Below, piece after piece: positions 1-4,992 of a DNA stretch of 5,420 nt. The first letter of the stretch is position 1. Every line of letters starts with the position of its first letter. The notes beneath the pieces were generated by a model. That model searched no databases, had not been told where the DNA came from, and worked only from the letters and a program-made list of their open reading frames with translations. The DNA comes from Gammaproteobacteria bacterium. Lineage in GTDB: Bacteria; Pseudomonadota; Gammaproteobacteria; Pseudomonadales; Pseudomonadaceae. The position numbers were made by a program, and so were the translations under genes. Location of the stretch: positions 1-5,420 of the forward strand of contig JAAZJF010000080.1 of NCBI GenBank assembly GCA_012800475.1, in the 5' to 3' direction.

Positions 1-118
1 CTTTGCGGTGACCTTGTCACTGGGCATTATCACCTCAATGTTCACTGCGATTATGGTGACACGTGCCATGGTTAACCTGATGTATGGTGGCCGTGACGTC
101 AAGAAGCTGTGGATTTAA
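1..118 (+). CDS. secD: SecD, C-terminal end (partial)
   Basis: Only the last 38 codons are present, in the frame that begins at base 2, ending in TAA at 116-118. The peptide starts FAVTLSLGIITSMFTAIMVT and ends GGRDVKKLWI. This is the last transmembrane helix and the short basic cytoplasmic tail of SecD, very close to the Pseudomonas protein as I recall it. SecD is the large subunit of the SecDF complex of the inner membrane, which uses the proton motive force to help pull proteins through SecYEG on the periplasmic side. secF follows immediately on the same strand, the usual secD-secF operon. The periplasmic domains lie outside the window. Identification rests on this short tail plus the neighbour, and is secure. 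Confidence 0.93.
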   Translation, partial: FAVTLSLGIITSMFTAIMVTRAMVNLMYGGRDVKKLWI

Positions 119-121
119 GGA
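117..121 (+). promoter_or_regulatory. secF ribosome binding site, overlapping the secD stop
   Basis: AAGGA at 117-121 overlaps the secD TAA. It sits 10 bases before the ATG at 132 but only 1 base before the in-frame ATG at 123, so it favours 132 as the secF start. The overlap suggests translational coupling of secD and secF. Confidence 0.6.
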
Positions 122-131
122 TATGACCAAC

Positions 132-1040
132 ATGAAACGTGTAATTGATTTTATGGGGATGCGCCATCTGGCGCTGGCCCTCAGTTTGATAATGGTTTTG
201 GCGTCCTTGGGTAGTCTTGCCATCAAAGGTCTGAACTTTGGTTTAGATTTTACCGGCGGCACTTTGATTGAGCTCAACTATGAGCGCGATGCGGACCTCA
301 ATAAGATTCGTAGCCAACTGCAAGAGGGTGGTTACCCTGACGCTATAGTGCAGAGCTTTGGCGCGGTCAACGATGTGTTGGTGCGTATGCCAGGCGACGA
401 CCCTGAGTTGGGCAGTCAAGTAGCGCAAGTATTGCGTCAAGATGCAGGCAGTCAGGTGACTATCAAGCGTGTTGAGTTTGTTGGGCCTGCTGTGGGTGAG
501 GAGTTGCGCGATCAGGGCGGTCTAGGCATGCTCTTGGCGTTAGCAGGCATCTTGGTGTACTTGGGTTTTCGCTATCAGTGGAAATTTGGTATTGGCGCTA
601 TTGTGGGCTTGTTCCACGATGTGATTATCACCTTGGGTGTGTTTTCATACTTCCAGTTCACCTTTGACCTTACAGTCTTAGCTGCTATTTTGGCGATTAT
701 TGGTTATTCACTCAACGATACCATTGTGGTATTTGACCGTATTCGTGAGAACTTTCGTTTCTTACGTAATACGCCATTGATTGACAATATCAATATTTCG
801 ACCACGCAAACTTTGCTGCGTACTTTGGCTACGTCAATCTCAACCTTGTTAGCCGTTGGCTCACTGTTGATGTTTGGCGGTGATGATTTATGGGGCTTTG
901 CGTTTGCCTTATTTATTGGTATCACTGCGGGCACCTACTCATCGGTGTATATCGCGAGTATTTTCTTGTTGATGCTGAAGCTGACTGTGGAGGATTTGAT
1001 CCCTCCGGTGGCAACAGAAGAGGTTGATGAAACACCTTAA
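132..1040 (+). CDS. secF: Protein translocase subunit SecF
   Basis: SecF is the small subunit of the SecDF inner-membrane complex that drives late steps of Sec-dependent export. From the ATG at 132 the protein has 302 residues, normal for the family. An N-terminal helix (about 13-30) is followed by the SecF signature GLNFGLDFTGGTLIEL (33-48). A periplasmic domain of roughly 90 residues comes next, then VGPAVGEELR leading into a bundle of about five transmembrane helices. That bundle contains the conserved SLNDTIVVFDRIREN motif at the fourth-helix region and GGDDLWGFAFALFIGI near the end. The C-terminus is short and acidic. Start choice: ATG 123 (giving 305 residues) is in frame but too close to the ribosome binding site; the frame also stays open upstream inside secD with no meaning. 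A strong terminator follows 48 bases after the stop, so secF ends its operon. No key residue appears missing. Confidence 0.96.
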   Translation: MKRVIDFMGMRHLALALSLIMVLASLGSLAIKGLNFGLDFTGGTLIELNYERDADLNKIRSQLQEGGYPDAIVQSFGAVNDVLVRMPGDDPELGSQVAQVLRQDAGSQVTIKRVEFVGPAVGEELRDQGGLGMLLALAGILVYLGFRYQWKFGIGAIVGLFHDVIITLGVFSYFQFTFDLTVLAAILAIIGYSLNDTIVVFDRIRENFRFLRNTPLIDNINISTTQTLLRTLATSISTLLAVGSLLMFGGDDLWGFAFALFIGITAGTYSSVYIASIFLLMLKLTVEDLIPPVATEEVDETP

Positions 1041-1088
1041 GGGCGTTGAACTGATTGCTGTATACCTTGAGTTTTGAGGTGGAAGATT

Positions 1089-1126
1089 AAAAAAGCCGTA
1101 CAGGTTTGAACTTGTACGGCTTTTTT
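1089..1126 (+). terminator. Rho-independent terminator after secF
   Basis: The stem pairs 1095-1105 with 1110-1120: GCCGTACA against TGTACGGC, then one G-T wobble, G-C and T-A, closing on a four-base loop at 1106-1109. It is preceded by six A (1089-1094) and followed by six T (1121-1126). The mirrored A and T tracts mean it could work on either strand, but the only transcript in need of it here is the secD-secF operon. Confidence 0.93.
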
Positions 1127-1169
1127 GCTTCCAAGGTAGGGAGAGCTGTTGTTACTTGAGAGAAATGAT

Positions 1170-1709
1170 ATGAATAAGTCGATGTTGATTGGTGGTGTTT
1201 TAGGTGCGGTCGCGGTGACTGCGGGCGGTGCGTATGCAACCTATAACTTAGTCAGCGGCCCAAGTTACGCTGAAGTGGTAGCAGTGAAGTCTATTAAAGA
1301 AACCGTAAAAACGCCACGACAAGAATGTCGTGATGTGACGGTGACTAAGCGTAAGCCAATCAAGGACGATAACCGTGTTGTAGGTAGTGCGGTCGGTGCG
1401 GTAGTCGGCGGTTTGTTGGGTAATCAAGTGGGTGGCGGTAACGGTAAGAAAATCGCCACTGTTGCAGGTGCTGTGGGTGGCGGTTATGCCGGTAATAAAA
1501 CCCAAGAGCATTTACAGCAAAGAAATACCTATACGACCACAGAGCGTCGTTGTAATACTGAGTATGATATCAGCGAAAAAATTGCCGGTTATGATGTCAG
1601 TTATGAATTGAATGGTAAGGTGCGCACCGTGCGTATGGATGAAGATCCAGGCCGTCGTTTGCAGTTGGATGATCAAGGACGTGTGATTTTGTCCCAAGTG
1701 GCTTTGTAA
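1170..1709 (+). CDS. Membrane-anchored glycine-zipper 2TM-domain protein
   Basis: The protein has 179 residues and its exact function is unknown. It matches the conserved Pseudomonas gene found between secF and suhB (PA3819-like, from memory). An uncleaved signal anchor or signal peptide is likely at 5-28 (MLIGGVLGAVAVTAGGAYAT). No lipobox Cys is present, so it is not an obvious lipoprotein. Residues 70-109 are a glycine zipper with GxxxG spacing (VVGSAVGAVVGGLLGNQVGG, then GAVGGGYAGN), the Rick_17kDa_Anti/2TM type that inserts in or packs against membranes. Two cysteines, C53 and C128, flank the zipper. The C-terminal part (about 138-168) carries the YDVSYELNGKVRTVRMDEDPGRRLQL-like block usual in these envelope proteins. 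I chose the ATG at 1170, with a weak GAGAGA upstream; the TTG at 1149 adds seven implausible residues. It is flanked by terminators on both sides, so it is probably transcribed alone. An outer-envelope structural or stress role is inference. Confidence 0.85.
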   Translation: MNKSMLIGGVLGAVAVTAGGAYATYNLVSGPSYAEVVAVKSIKETVKTPRQECRDVTVTKRKPIKDDNRVVGSAVGAVVGGLLGNQVGGGNGKKIATVAGAVGGGYAGNKTQEHLQQRNTYTTTERRCNTEYDISEKIAGYDVSYELNGKVRTVRMDEDPGRRLQLDDQGRVILSQVAL

Positions 1710-1732
1710 GTAACGTCATCTGCATAAGAACT

Positions 1733-1762
1733 AAAAAAAGCGCCTTATTAGGCGCTTTTTTT
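1733..1762. terminator. Bidirectional Rho-independent terminator between convergent genes
   Basis: A perfect stem pairs GCGCCT (1740-1745) with AGGCGC (1750-1755), closing on the loop TATT. It has seven A on the left (1733-1739) and seven T on the right (1756-1762). It lies 23 bases after the glycine-zipper stop and 11 bases after the suhB stop on the other strand. The symmetric tracts let it end both convergent transcripts. Confidence 0.95.
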
Positions 1763-1773
1763 ATAGTGTTAAA

Positions 1774-2586
1774 TTACTTAAAGCTGTGCGGTATATGCGG
1801 CTGAATTGTTGTCAAAACCGCTTTGAAACATTTTGATCCGCCTACAACAATGTGTCCGCGATCTAAGAAATCATAGCCGCCATTAAAGTCGCTGACTAAA
1901 CCGCCTGCTTCTTGAATGATCAGTACACCTGCAGCCATATCGGCTTCAGATAGGTTGTAGGTCCAAAATGCATCATAACGGCCAGCGGCAACATAGGCTA
2001 AATCAAGACTTGATACGCCCGCGGTACGTATACCTGCTGATTGTACGGCTAGATCAGTGAGCATCGACATGTAATTGTCCATGTGATCAGTCTGGCCTTC
2101 GCTGAATGGGAAATGCGTGGCTAATAATGCATCGCTGAGTGTTTTGCGCTTGCTCACACGGATACGGCGACCATTAAATGCAGCACCACGGCCACGGCTG
2201 GCGGTGAATTCTTCTTGACGCACAGGGTCAATGATCACTGCATGCTCAAGGCGGCCGCGGAATTTACAGGCAATACTGACCGCGAAGTGGGGGACGCCAC
2301 GGATAAAGTTTTGCACACCATCAAGTGACTGAATCGTCCACTCGTAGTCAGCGCCTTCGCCTTGACCGGCAATGCTTGCGCTGGCTTGTGCATGAATGCT
2401 GTGGTCAGGATGCGCTTTGAGGATGGCAGTAATAATTGCTTTTTCAGCAGCACGATCAATCTCGGTGACAAAGTCTTTTGCGTCTTGCTCGTTGCCCGAG
2501 ATCGTGTCTAAGCGTTCCATCGAACGTACAATTAATTCGCCCGCGCTACGAGCAGCGCGCAGCGCGATATTCAGCATAGGCTGCAT
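1774..2586 (-). CDS. suhB: SuhB, inositol-monophosphatase-fold protein with a degenerate active site (predicted pseudoenzyme)
   Basis: The protein has 270 residues (E. coli SuhB has 267) and is colinear with SuhB throughout: MQPMLNIALRAARSAGELI at the N-terminus, GVPHFAVSIACK, DPVRQEEFTASRGRGA, SLDLAYVAAGRYDAFW, DMAAGVLIIQEAGGLVSDF. Family members hydrolyse myo-inositol-1-phosphate with Mg2+; E. coli SuhB also joins the NusA/NusB/NusE/NusG complex that prevents termination in rRNA operons. Here the catalytic set is broken. E. coli E67 is Q67 with A68 beside it (TEESG-type loop now AQASA). The DPLDGTTNF motif reads QSLDGVQNF, so D84 becomes Q86 and T89 becomes V91. E205 becomes T209 and W211 becomes A215. 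D87 and D212 equivalents (D89, D216) remain. There is no frameshift or stop, and the rest is well conserved, so this is not ordinary decay. ATG 2586 is supported by GGTGA six bases upstream; ATG 2577 (MLNIAL) is an alternative. Phosphatase activity is predicted lost and the Nus role kept (inference). Confidence 0.93.
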   Translation of the reverse strand: MQPMLNIALRAARSAGELIVRSMERLDTISGNEQDAKDFVTEIDRAAEKAIITAILKAHPDHSIHAQASASIAGQGEGADYEWTIQSLDGVQNFIRGVPHFAVSIACKFRGRLEHAVIIDPVRQEEFTASRGRGAAFNGRRIRVSKRKTLSDALLATHFPFSEGQTDHMDNYMSMLTDLAVQSAGIRTAGVSSLDLAYVAAGRYDAFWTYNLSEADMAAGVLIIQEAGGLVSDFNGGYDFLDRGHIVVGGSKCFKAVLTTIQPHIPHSFK

Positions 2587-2602
2587 GAAAAGTCACCGGA
2601 TG

Positions 2603-2615
2603 TTGTTAAAGAAGA
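2603..2615 (-). promoter_or_regulatory. boxA-like element in the suhB leader (putative NusB/NusE binding site)
   Basis: On the minus strand the suhB leader reads TCTTCTTTAACAA at 2615-2603. This matches the E. coli rrn boxA (TGCTCTTTAACAA, from memory) at 11 of 13 positions, with the core CTTTAACAA complete. It lies 5 bases before the GGTGA ribosome binding site (2597-2593) and 16 bases before the suhB ATG. In E. coli a boxA in the suhB leader lets the Nus complex, including SuhB, repress suhB translation. Position and sequence fit the same autoregulation here; function is inferred. Confidence 0.7.
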
Positions 2616-2621
2616 CTGATA

Positions 2622-2630
2622 ATTCTAGCA
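2622..2630 (-). promoter_or_regulatory. Candidate extended -10 promoter for suhB
   Basis: On the minus strand TGCTAGAAT (2630-2622) is an extended -10 element: TGn followed by TAGAAT, a 5/6 match to TATAAT. No good -35 lies 16-18 bases upstream, which an extended -10 tolerates. Transcription would start near 2617-2615, giving a leader of about 30 bases with boxA almost at its 5' end. Confidence 0.45.
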
Positions 2631-2689
2631 GAAACAAAACAGGATGTGTGCTCTTGCGTCGTTCTTTTTCATGGCGTGATTGCGGGCGC

Positions 2690-2718
2690 TTCGGTAAGCT
2701 TGTGCCTTTAGTTTTAAT
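2690..2718 (+). promoter_or_regulatory. Weak candidate sigma70 promoter for trmJ-cysE
   Basis: TTTAAT at 2713-2718 is a 5/6 match to the -10 consensus. The hexamer 17 bases upstream is TTCGGT (2690-2695), a poor -35. AATAAT at 2716-2721 is an overlapping alternative -10. No better candidate appears between the suhB and trmJ starts, and trmJ needs some promoter because suhB diverges from it. Confidence 0.3.
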
Positions 2719-2740
2719 AATCCGTCTTGAATAGATCGTT

Positions 2741-2744
2741 GGAG
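2741..2744 (+). promoter_or_regulatory. trmJ ribosome binding site
   Basis: GGAG at 2741-2744 stands 6 bases before a GTG at 2751. This selects GTG as the start over the in-frame TTG at 2727, which has no such signal and would add eight residues not seen in TrmJ relatives. Confidence 0.75.
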
Positions 2745-2750
2745 ATCCCT

Positions 2751-3536
2751 GTGCTGGAAAAAATTCGCGTGGTTTTAGTTAACACCAGCCACCCAGGTAA
2801 TATTGGTGGTGCCGCTCGAGCGATGAAAAACATGGGGCTCAAGTCCTTGGTGCTGGTTGATCCAGTGAAGTATCCGCACGCGGATGCCAACTCACGGGCG
2901 GCAGGTGCAGATGATGTTTTGGAAAACGCGCGCGTTGTCGCTACTTTAGAAGAAGCCTTGCAAGGGTGCAGTGTGGTATTGGGCACTAGTGCGCGTGATC
3001 GTCGTATTCCTTGGCCGTTAGTTGATCCGCGCGAGGCTGCTGATTTATGTCTGCATACGTGGCAGGCTGATCATGAGGCTGAAGTCGCTTTGGTGTTTGG
3101 TCGTGAGTATGCCGGGCTCACCAATGCTGAGCTGCAGCGTTGCCAATACCATATTCATATTCCTTCAGATCCTGAGTTTAGCTCTTTAAACCTTGCAACG
3201 GCGGTGCAGGTATTGGCCTACGAAGTGCGTATGGCGTGGCTGAAAGAAAATCAGCAACCCACGCATATGCCTGAAGTTGAAGCGACTGGGATGCTGGGCT
3301 CAGCGCCGGCGACTCATGATTCACTTGAGTTGTTTTATGAGCATTTGCAGCAGACACTGGTTGAGATTGATTTTCTTGATCCGGCTAAGCCGCGGCATTT
3401 AATGGCGCGTTTGCGTCGTATTTATGGGCGCAGTCAGCTTAAAAAATCTGAAGTTAATATTTTGCGTGGTATTTTGACTGAAACTCAAAAGGCTGCACGT
3501 GGTGAAATTATTCAGCGTCGAGGTGAGCATGTTTAA
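2751..3536 (+). CDS. trmJ: tRNA (cytidine/uridine/adenosine-32 2'-O)-methyltransferase TrmJ
   Basis: TrmJ is a cytoplasmic SPOUT-class methyltransferase that puts a 2'-O-methyl group on position 32 of the tRNA anticodon loop, using S-adenosylmethionine. The protein has 261 residues from a GTG start (Pseudomonas TrmJ is about 257). The SpoU domain fills residues 4-160. RVVLVNTSHPGNIGGAARAM (6-25) contains the family N11 and R23, GTSARDRRIPWPL is at 78-90, ALVFGREYAGLTNAELQRC at 113-131, and the cofactor-knot region IPSDPEFSSLNLATAVQ at 137-153. A helical C-terminal domain (about 195-250, HLMARLRRIYGRSQ and ILRGILTETQKAARG) helps bind tRNA. All signature motifs are intact. The gene overlaps cysE by 8 bases, so the two are co-transcribed and probably translationally coupled. 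In P. aeruginosa TrmJ is linked to oxidative-stress tolerance (from memory), which fits its position beside cysteine and Fe-S genes. Confidence 0.95.
   Translation: MLEKIRVVLVNTSHPGNIGGAARAMKNMGLKSLVLVDPVKYPHADANSRAAGADDVLENARVVATLEEALQGCSVVLGTSARDRRIPWPLVDPREAADLCLHTWQADHEAEVALVFGREYAGLTNAELQRCQYHIHIPSDPEFSSLNLATAVQVLAYEVRMAWLKENQQPTHMPEVEATGMLGSAPATHDSLELFYEHLQQTLVEIDFLDPAKPRHLMARLRRIYGRSQLKKSEVNILRGILTETQKAARGEIIQRRGEHV
3520..3523 (+). promoter_or_regulatory. cysE ribosome binding site inside trmJ
   Basis: GAGG at 3520-3523 lies within the last codons of trmJ, 5 bases before the cysE ATG at 3529. It fixes that start over the in-frame GTG-like extension from 3499 deeper inside trmJ, and implies coupling of the two genes. 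Confidence 0.75.
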
Positions 3537-4344
3537 AGGCATTCGTGAAGATATTCAAAGTGTGTTTCGTCGTGATCCTGCGGCGCGCAATGCGTTTGAG
3601 GTCTTAACATGCTATCCAGGCTTGCACGCTGTGTGGCTGCATCGCTTGGCCCATGCTTTGTGGGTGCGCAATTGGAAATGGTTGGCGCGTATGGTGTCCA
3701 ACTTAGGGCGTTGGTTGACAGGTATTGAAATTCACCCTGGCGCTAAGATTGGGCGGCGCTTCTTTATTGATCATGGCATGGGCATTGTGATCGGTGAGAC
3801 TGCTGAAGTGGGTAATGACGTGACCTTGTATCAGGGCGTTACGCTTGGCGGTACCAGTTGGAATAAAGGCAAGCGTCACCCCACGCTTGAAGATGGCGTG
3901 GTGGTGGGTGCGGGTGCGAAGGTGCTGGGCCCGTTTACTGTGGGTGCAGGGGCTAAAATAGGCTCCAATGCAGTGGTCACTAAAGCTGTGCCGGCTGGCG
4001 CAACGGCTGTAGGTATTCCTGGGCGTATTATCGTTAAAACAGATGAAGAGCAAGAAGCCAAGCGTCAAGCTTTAGCTGAGCGCTTTGGTTTTGATGCTTA
4101 TGGTATGAGTGCCGATATGCCTGACCCTGTAGCGCGTTCAATTGGTCAGATTTTAGATCATTTAGAAGCTGTTGAAGAGCGTCTTGAAGACATGTGTGGG
4201 GCGATGCATGAGCTGGGCAGTGACTACAAAGGTAAAAAACTGCCTGATTTACCCGACAGTGCGTTTCCTTGTAGCGAGCGTTTAAAGGCTGCTCGGACTG
4301 ACGTTAAAGATGATGCTAAAGATGACGTGCCGCGTTCCGAGTAG
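3529..4344 (+). CDS. cysE: Serine O-acetyltransferase CysE
   Basis: CysE transfers acetyl from acetyl-CoA to L-serine, giving O-acetylserine, the committed step of cysteine synthesis in the cytoplasm. The protein has 271 residues. It has the short N-terminal helical region of Pseudomonas- and Bacillus-type enzymes (about 1-62) rather than the longer E. coli one. A left-handed beta-helix of hexapeptide repeats follows (about 65-165): EIHPGAKIGRRFFIDHGMGI, IGETAEVGNDVTLYQGVTLG, VVGAGAKVLGPFTVGAGAKI. Catalytic-type residues are visible as E67 (E. coli D143), D81-H82 (D157-H158) and H117 in KRHP (H193). The C-terminal extension (about 175-271) is conserved with Pseudomonas to about residue 240 (GFDAYGMSADMPDPVARSIG), then ends in a charged, loosely repeated tail (TDVKDDAKDDVPRSE). 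It starts 8 bases before trmJ stops. It supplies cysteine precursor to the pathway that IscS, encoded downstream, draws on. Confidence 0.96.
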   Translation: MFKGIREDIQSVFRRDPAARNAFEVLTCYPGLHAVWLHRLAHALWVRNWKWLARMVSNLGRWLTGIEIHPGAKIGRRFFIDHGMGIVIGETAEVGNDVTLYQGVTLGGTSWNKGKRHPTLEDGVVVGAGAKVLGPFTVGAGAKIGSNAVVTKAVPAGATAVGIPGRIIVKTDEEQEAKRQALAERFGFDAYGMSADMPDPVARSIGQILDHLEAVEERLEDMCGAMHELGSDYKGKKLPDLPDSAFPCSERLKAARTDVKDDAKDDVPRSE

Positions 4345-4395
4345 GGGCTTTTTGGTGTGGCACGCTGACGCAGTGCTGTTAAGATATGACTATTA

Positions 4396-4420
4396 AAAGC
4401 TGACTGATTTGATCGGGATT
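4396..4420 (+). promoter_or_regulatory. Upstream IscR-type (type 1) operator
   Basis: A 25-base segment matches the E. coli type 1 IscR consensus (from memory) at about 20 of 25 positions, including GCTGACTGATTT in the left half and TCGGG in the right. It lies just upstream of the -35 of the iscR promoter and 26 bases (start to start) before a second site. IscR carrying a [2Fe-2S] cluster would bind here to repress the isc operon. Confidence 0.6.
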
Positions 4421-4421
4421 A

Positions 4422-4446
4422 ATACTTGACCTGTTTGCTGGGTTAT
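4422..4446 (+). promoter_or_regulatory. Downstream IscR-type (type 1) operator over the iscR -35
   Basis: A second 25-base segment starts ATACTTGAC and ends GGGTTAT, matching the same consensus at about 18 of 25 positions. It covers the -35 hexamer and most of the spacer, so bound IscR would block RNA polymerase. Two tandem sites at this promoter resemble the E. coli iscR arrangement. Confidence 0.65.
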
Positions 4447-4454
4447 TGCATACT
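4426..4454 (+). promoter_or_regulatory. sigma70-type promoter of the iscR operon
   Basis: TTGACC (4426-4431) as -35 and CATACT (4449-4454) as -10 are separated by exactly 17 bases. TACTAA two bases on is an alternative -10. The start of transcription would be near 4461, leaving a leader of about 29 bases before iscR. The rest of the 145-base gap after cysE shows no convincing terminator hairpin, so some read-through from cysE is possible. Confidence 0.75.
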
Positions 4455-4489
4455 AAGTCCTAACATTTATTTAGAACGGTATCTGTTTT

Positions 4490-4960
4490 ATGCGTCTGAC
4501 AACTAAAGGCCGCTATGCCGTGACTGCAATGCTTGACTTGGCTTTGAGTGCGCAAAATGGTCCTGTACCGCTTGCAGATATTTCTGAAAGACAGGGCATT
4601 TCATTGTCGTACCTTGAGCAGTTGTTTGCTAAGTTGCGCCGAGGAGCTTTAGTCAATAGCGTGCGTGGTCCAGGTGGTGGTTACCAGTTGGCGCACCAGC
4701 CAAAAGATATCCAAATTGTTCAAGTCATTGATGCCGTTGATGAGTCTGTTGATGCAACACGCTGTCATGGTGTTGGTGACTGCCAAGGTGGTGATGAGTG
4801 TTTAACTCACCGCTTGTGGTGTGATTTAAGTAAGCAGATCCACGATTTTTTAAGTGGTATCAGTTTAGCTGATTTGGTTGCGCGCCAAGATATTCAAAGA
4901 GTTGCATTGCGTCAAAATCAGCGCGTAGCAAATAAAATTCAGGCGTCCACCTTAGAGTGA
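4490..4960 (+). CDS. iscR: Fe-S cluster-sensing transcription regulator IscR
   Basis: IscR is an Rrf2-family regulator that represses the isc operon when loaded with a [2Fe-2S] cluster and controls other genes as apo-protein. The protein has 156 residues (E. coli 162). The N-terminal winged helix begins MRLTTKGRYAVTAMLDLA, the invariant Rrf2 start, and continues with the recognition helix ISLSYLEQLFAKLRR (37-51) and the wing VRGPGGGYQLA (58-68). Cluster ligands sit exactly at the E. coli positions: C92, C98, C104 and H107 in RCHGVGDCQGGDECLTHRLW. The cluster-binding set is complete, so it should sense normally. An additional C111 follows. The ribosome binding site is weak (an ACGG about 10 bases upstream), but the start is fixed by the conserved N-terminus. 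Two IscR-type operators overlap its promoter, implying autorepression. iscS follows after 32 bases. Confidence 0.97.
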   Translation: MRLTTKGRYAVTAMLDLALSAQNGPVPLADISERQGISLSYLEQLFAKLRRGALVNSVRGPGGGYQLAHQPKDIQIVQVIDAVDESVDATRCHGVGDCQGGDECLTHRLWCDLSKQIHDFLSGISLADLVARQDIQRVALRQNQRVANKIQASTLE

Positions 4961-4992
4961 ATAAGGCGCAGACCGTGAGGAGAGTTACTACA

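Noticed and set aside
84..131. Upstream extension of secF into secD
   Set aside because: The frame stays open by chance within secD coding sequence; the ribosome binding site at 117-121 and the family's N-terminus point to 132 (or 123).
1248..1511. Open frame of 87 codons on the minus strand inside the glycine-zipper gene
   Set aside because: It is a low-complexity shadow of the glycine-rich coding region with no independent signals.
1774..2586. suhB as a decaying pseudogene
   Set aside because: The frame is intact at full length, non-active-site blocks are highly conserved, and the gene has a ribosome binding site, boxA and terminator; the changes cluster at catalytic positions instead of being scattered.
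2396..2734. Open frame of 112 codons on the plus strand across the suhB start and intergenic region
   Set aside because: It is antisense to the conserved suhB N-terminus, has no recognisable domain, and its downstream half is intergenic sequence with promoter and boxA signals.
3181..3192. boxA-like GCTCTTTAAACC inside trmJ
   Set aside because: It encodes the conserved SLNL of the TrmJ motif and departs from boxA at the 3' end (AAACC instead of AACAA), so coding constraint explains it.
3703..4068. Open frame of 121 codons on the minus strand inside cysE
   Set aside because: It is the shadow of the hexapeptide-repeat region of cysE; the peptide resembles no known family and there is no ribosome binding site.
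4345..4395. Possible terminator after cysE
   Set aside because: Short inverted bits such as GCAC/GTGC near 4360-4376 give only a four-pair stem with no T-tract.
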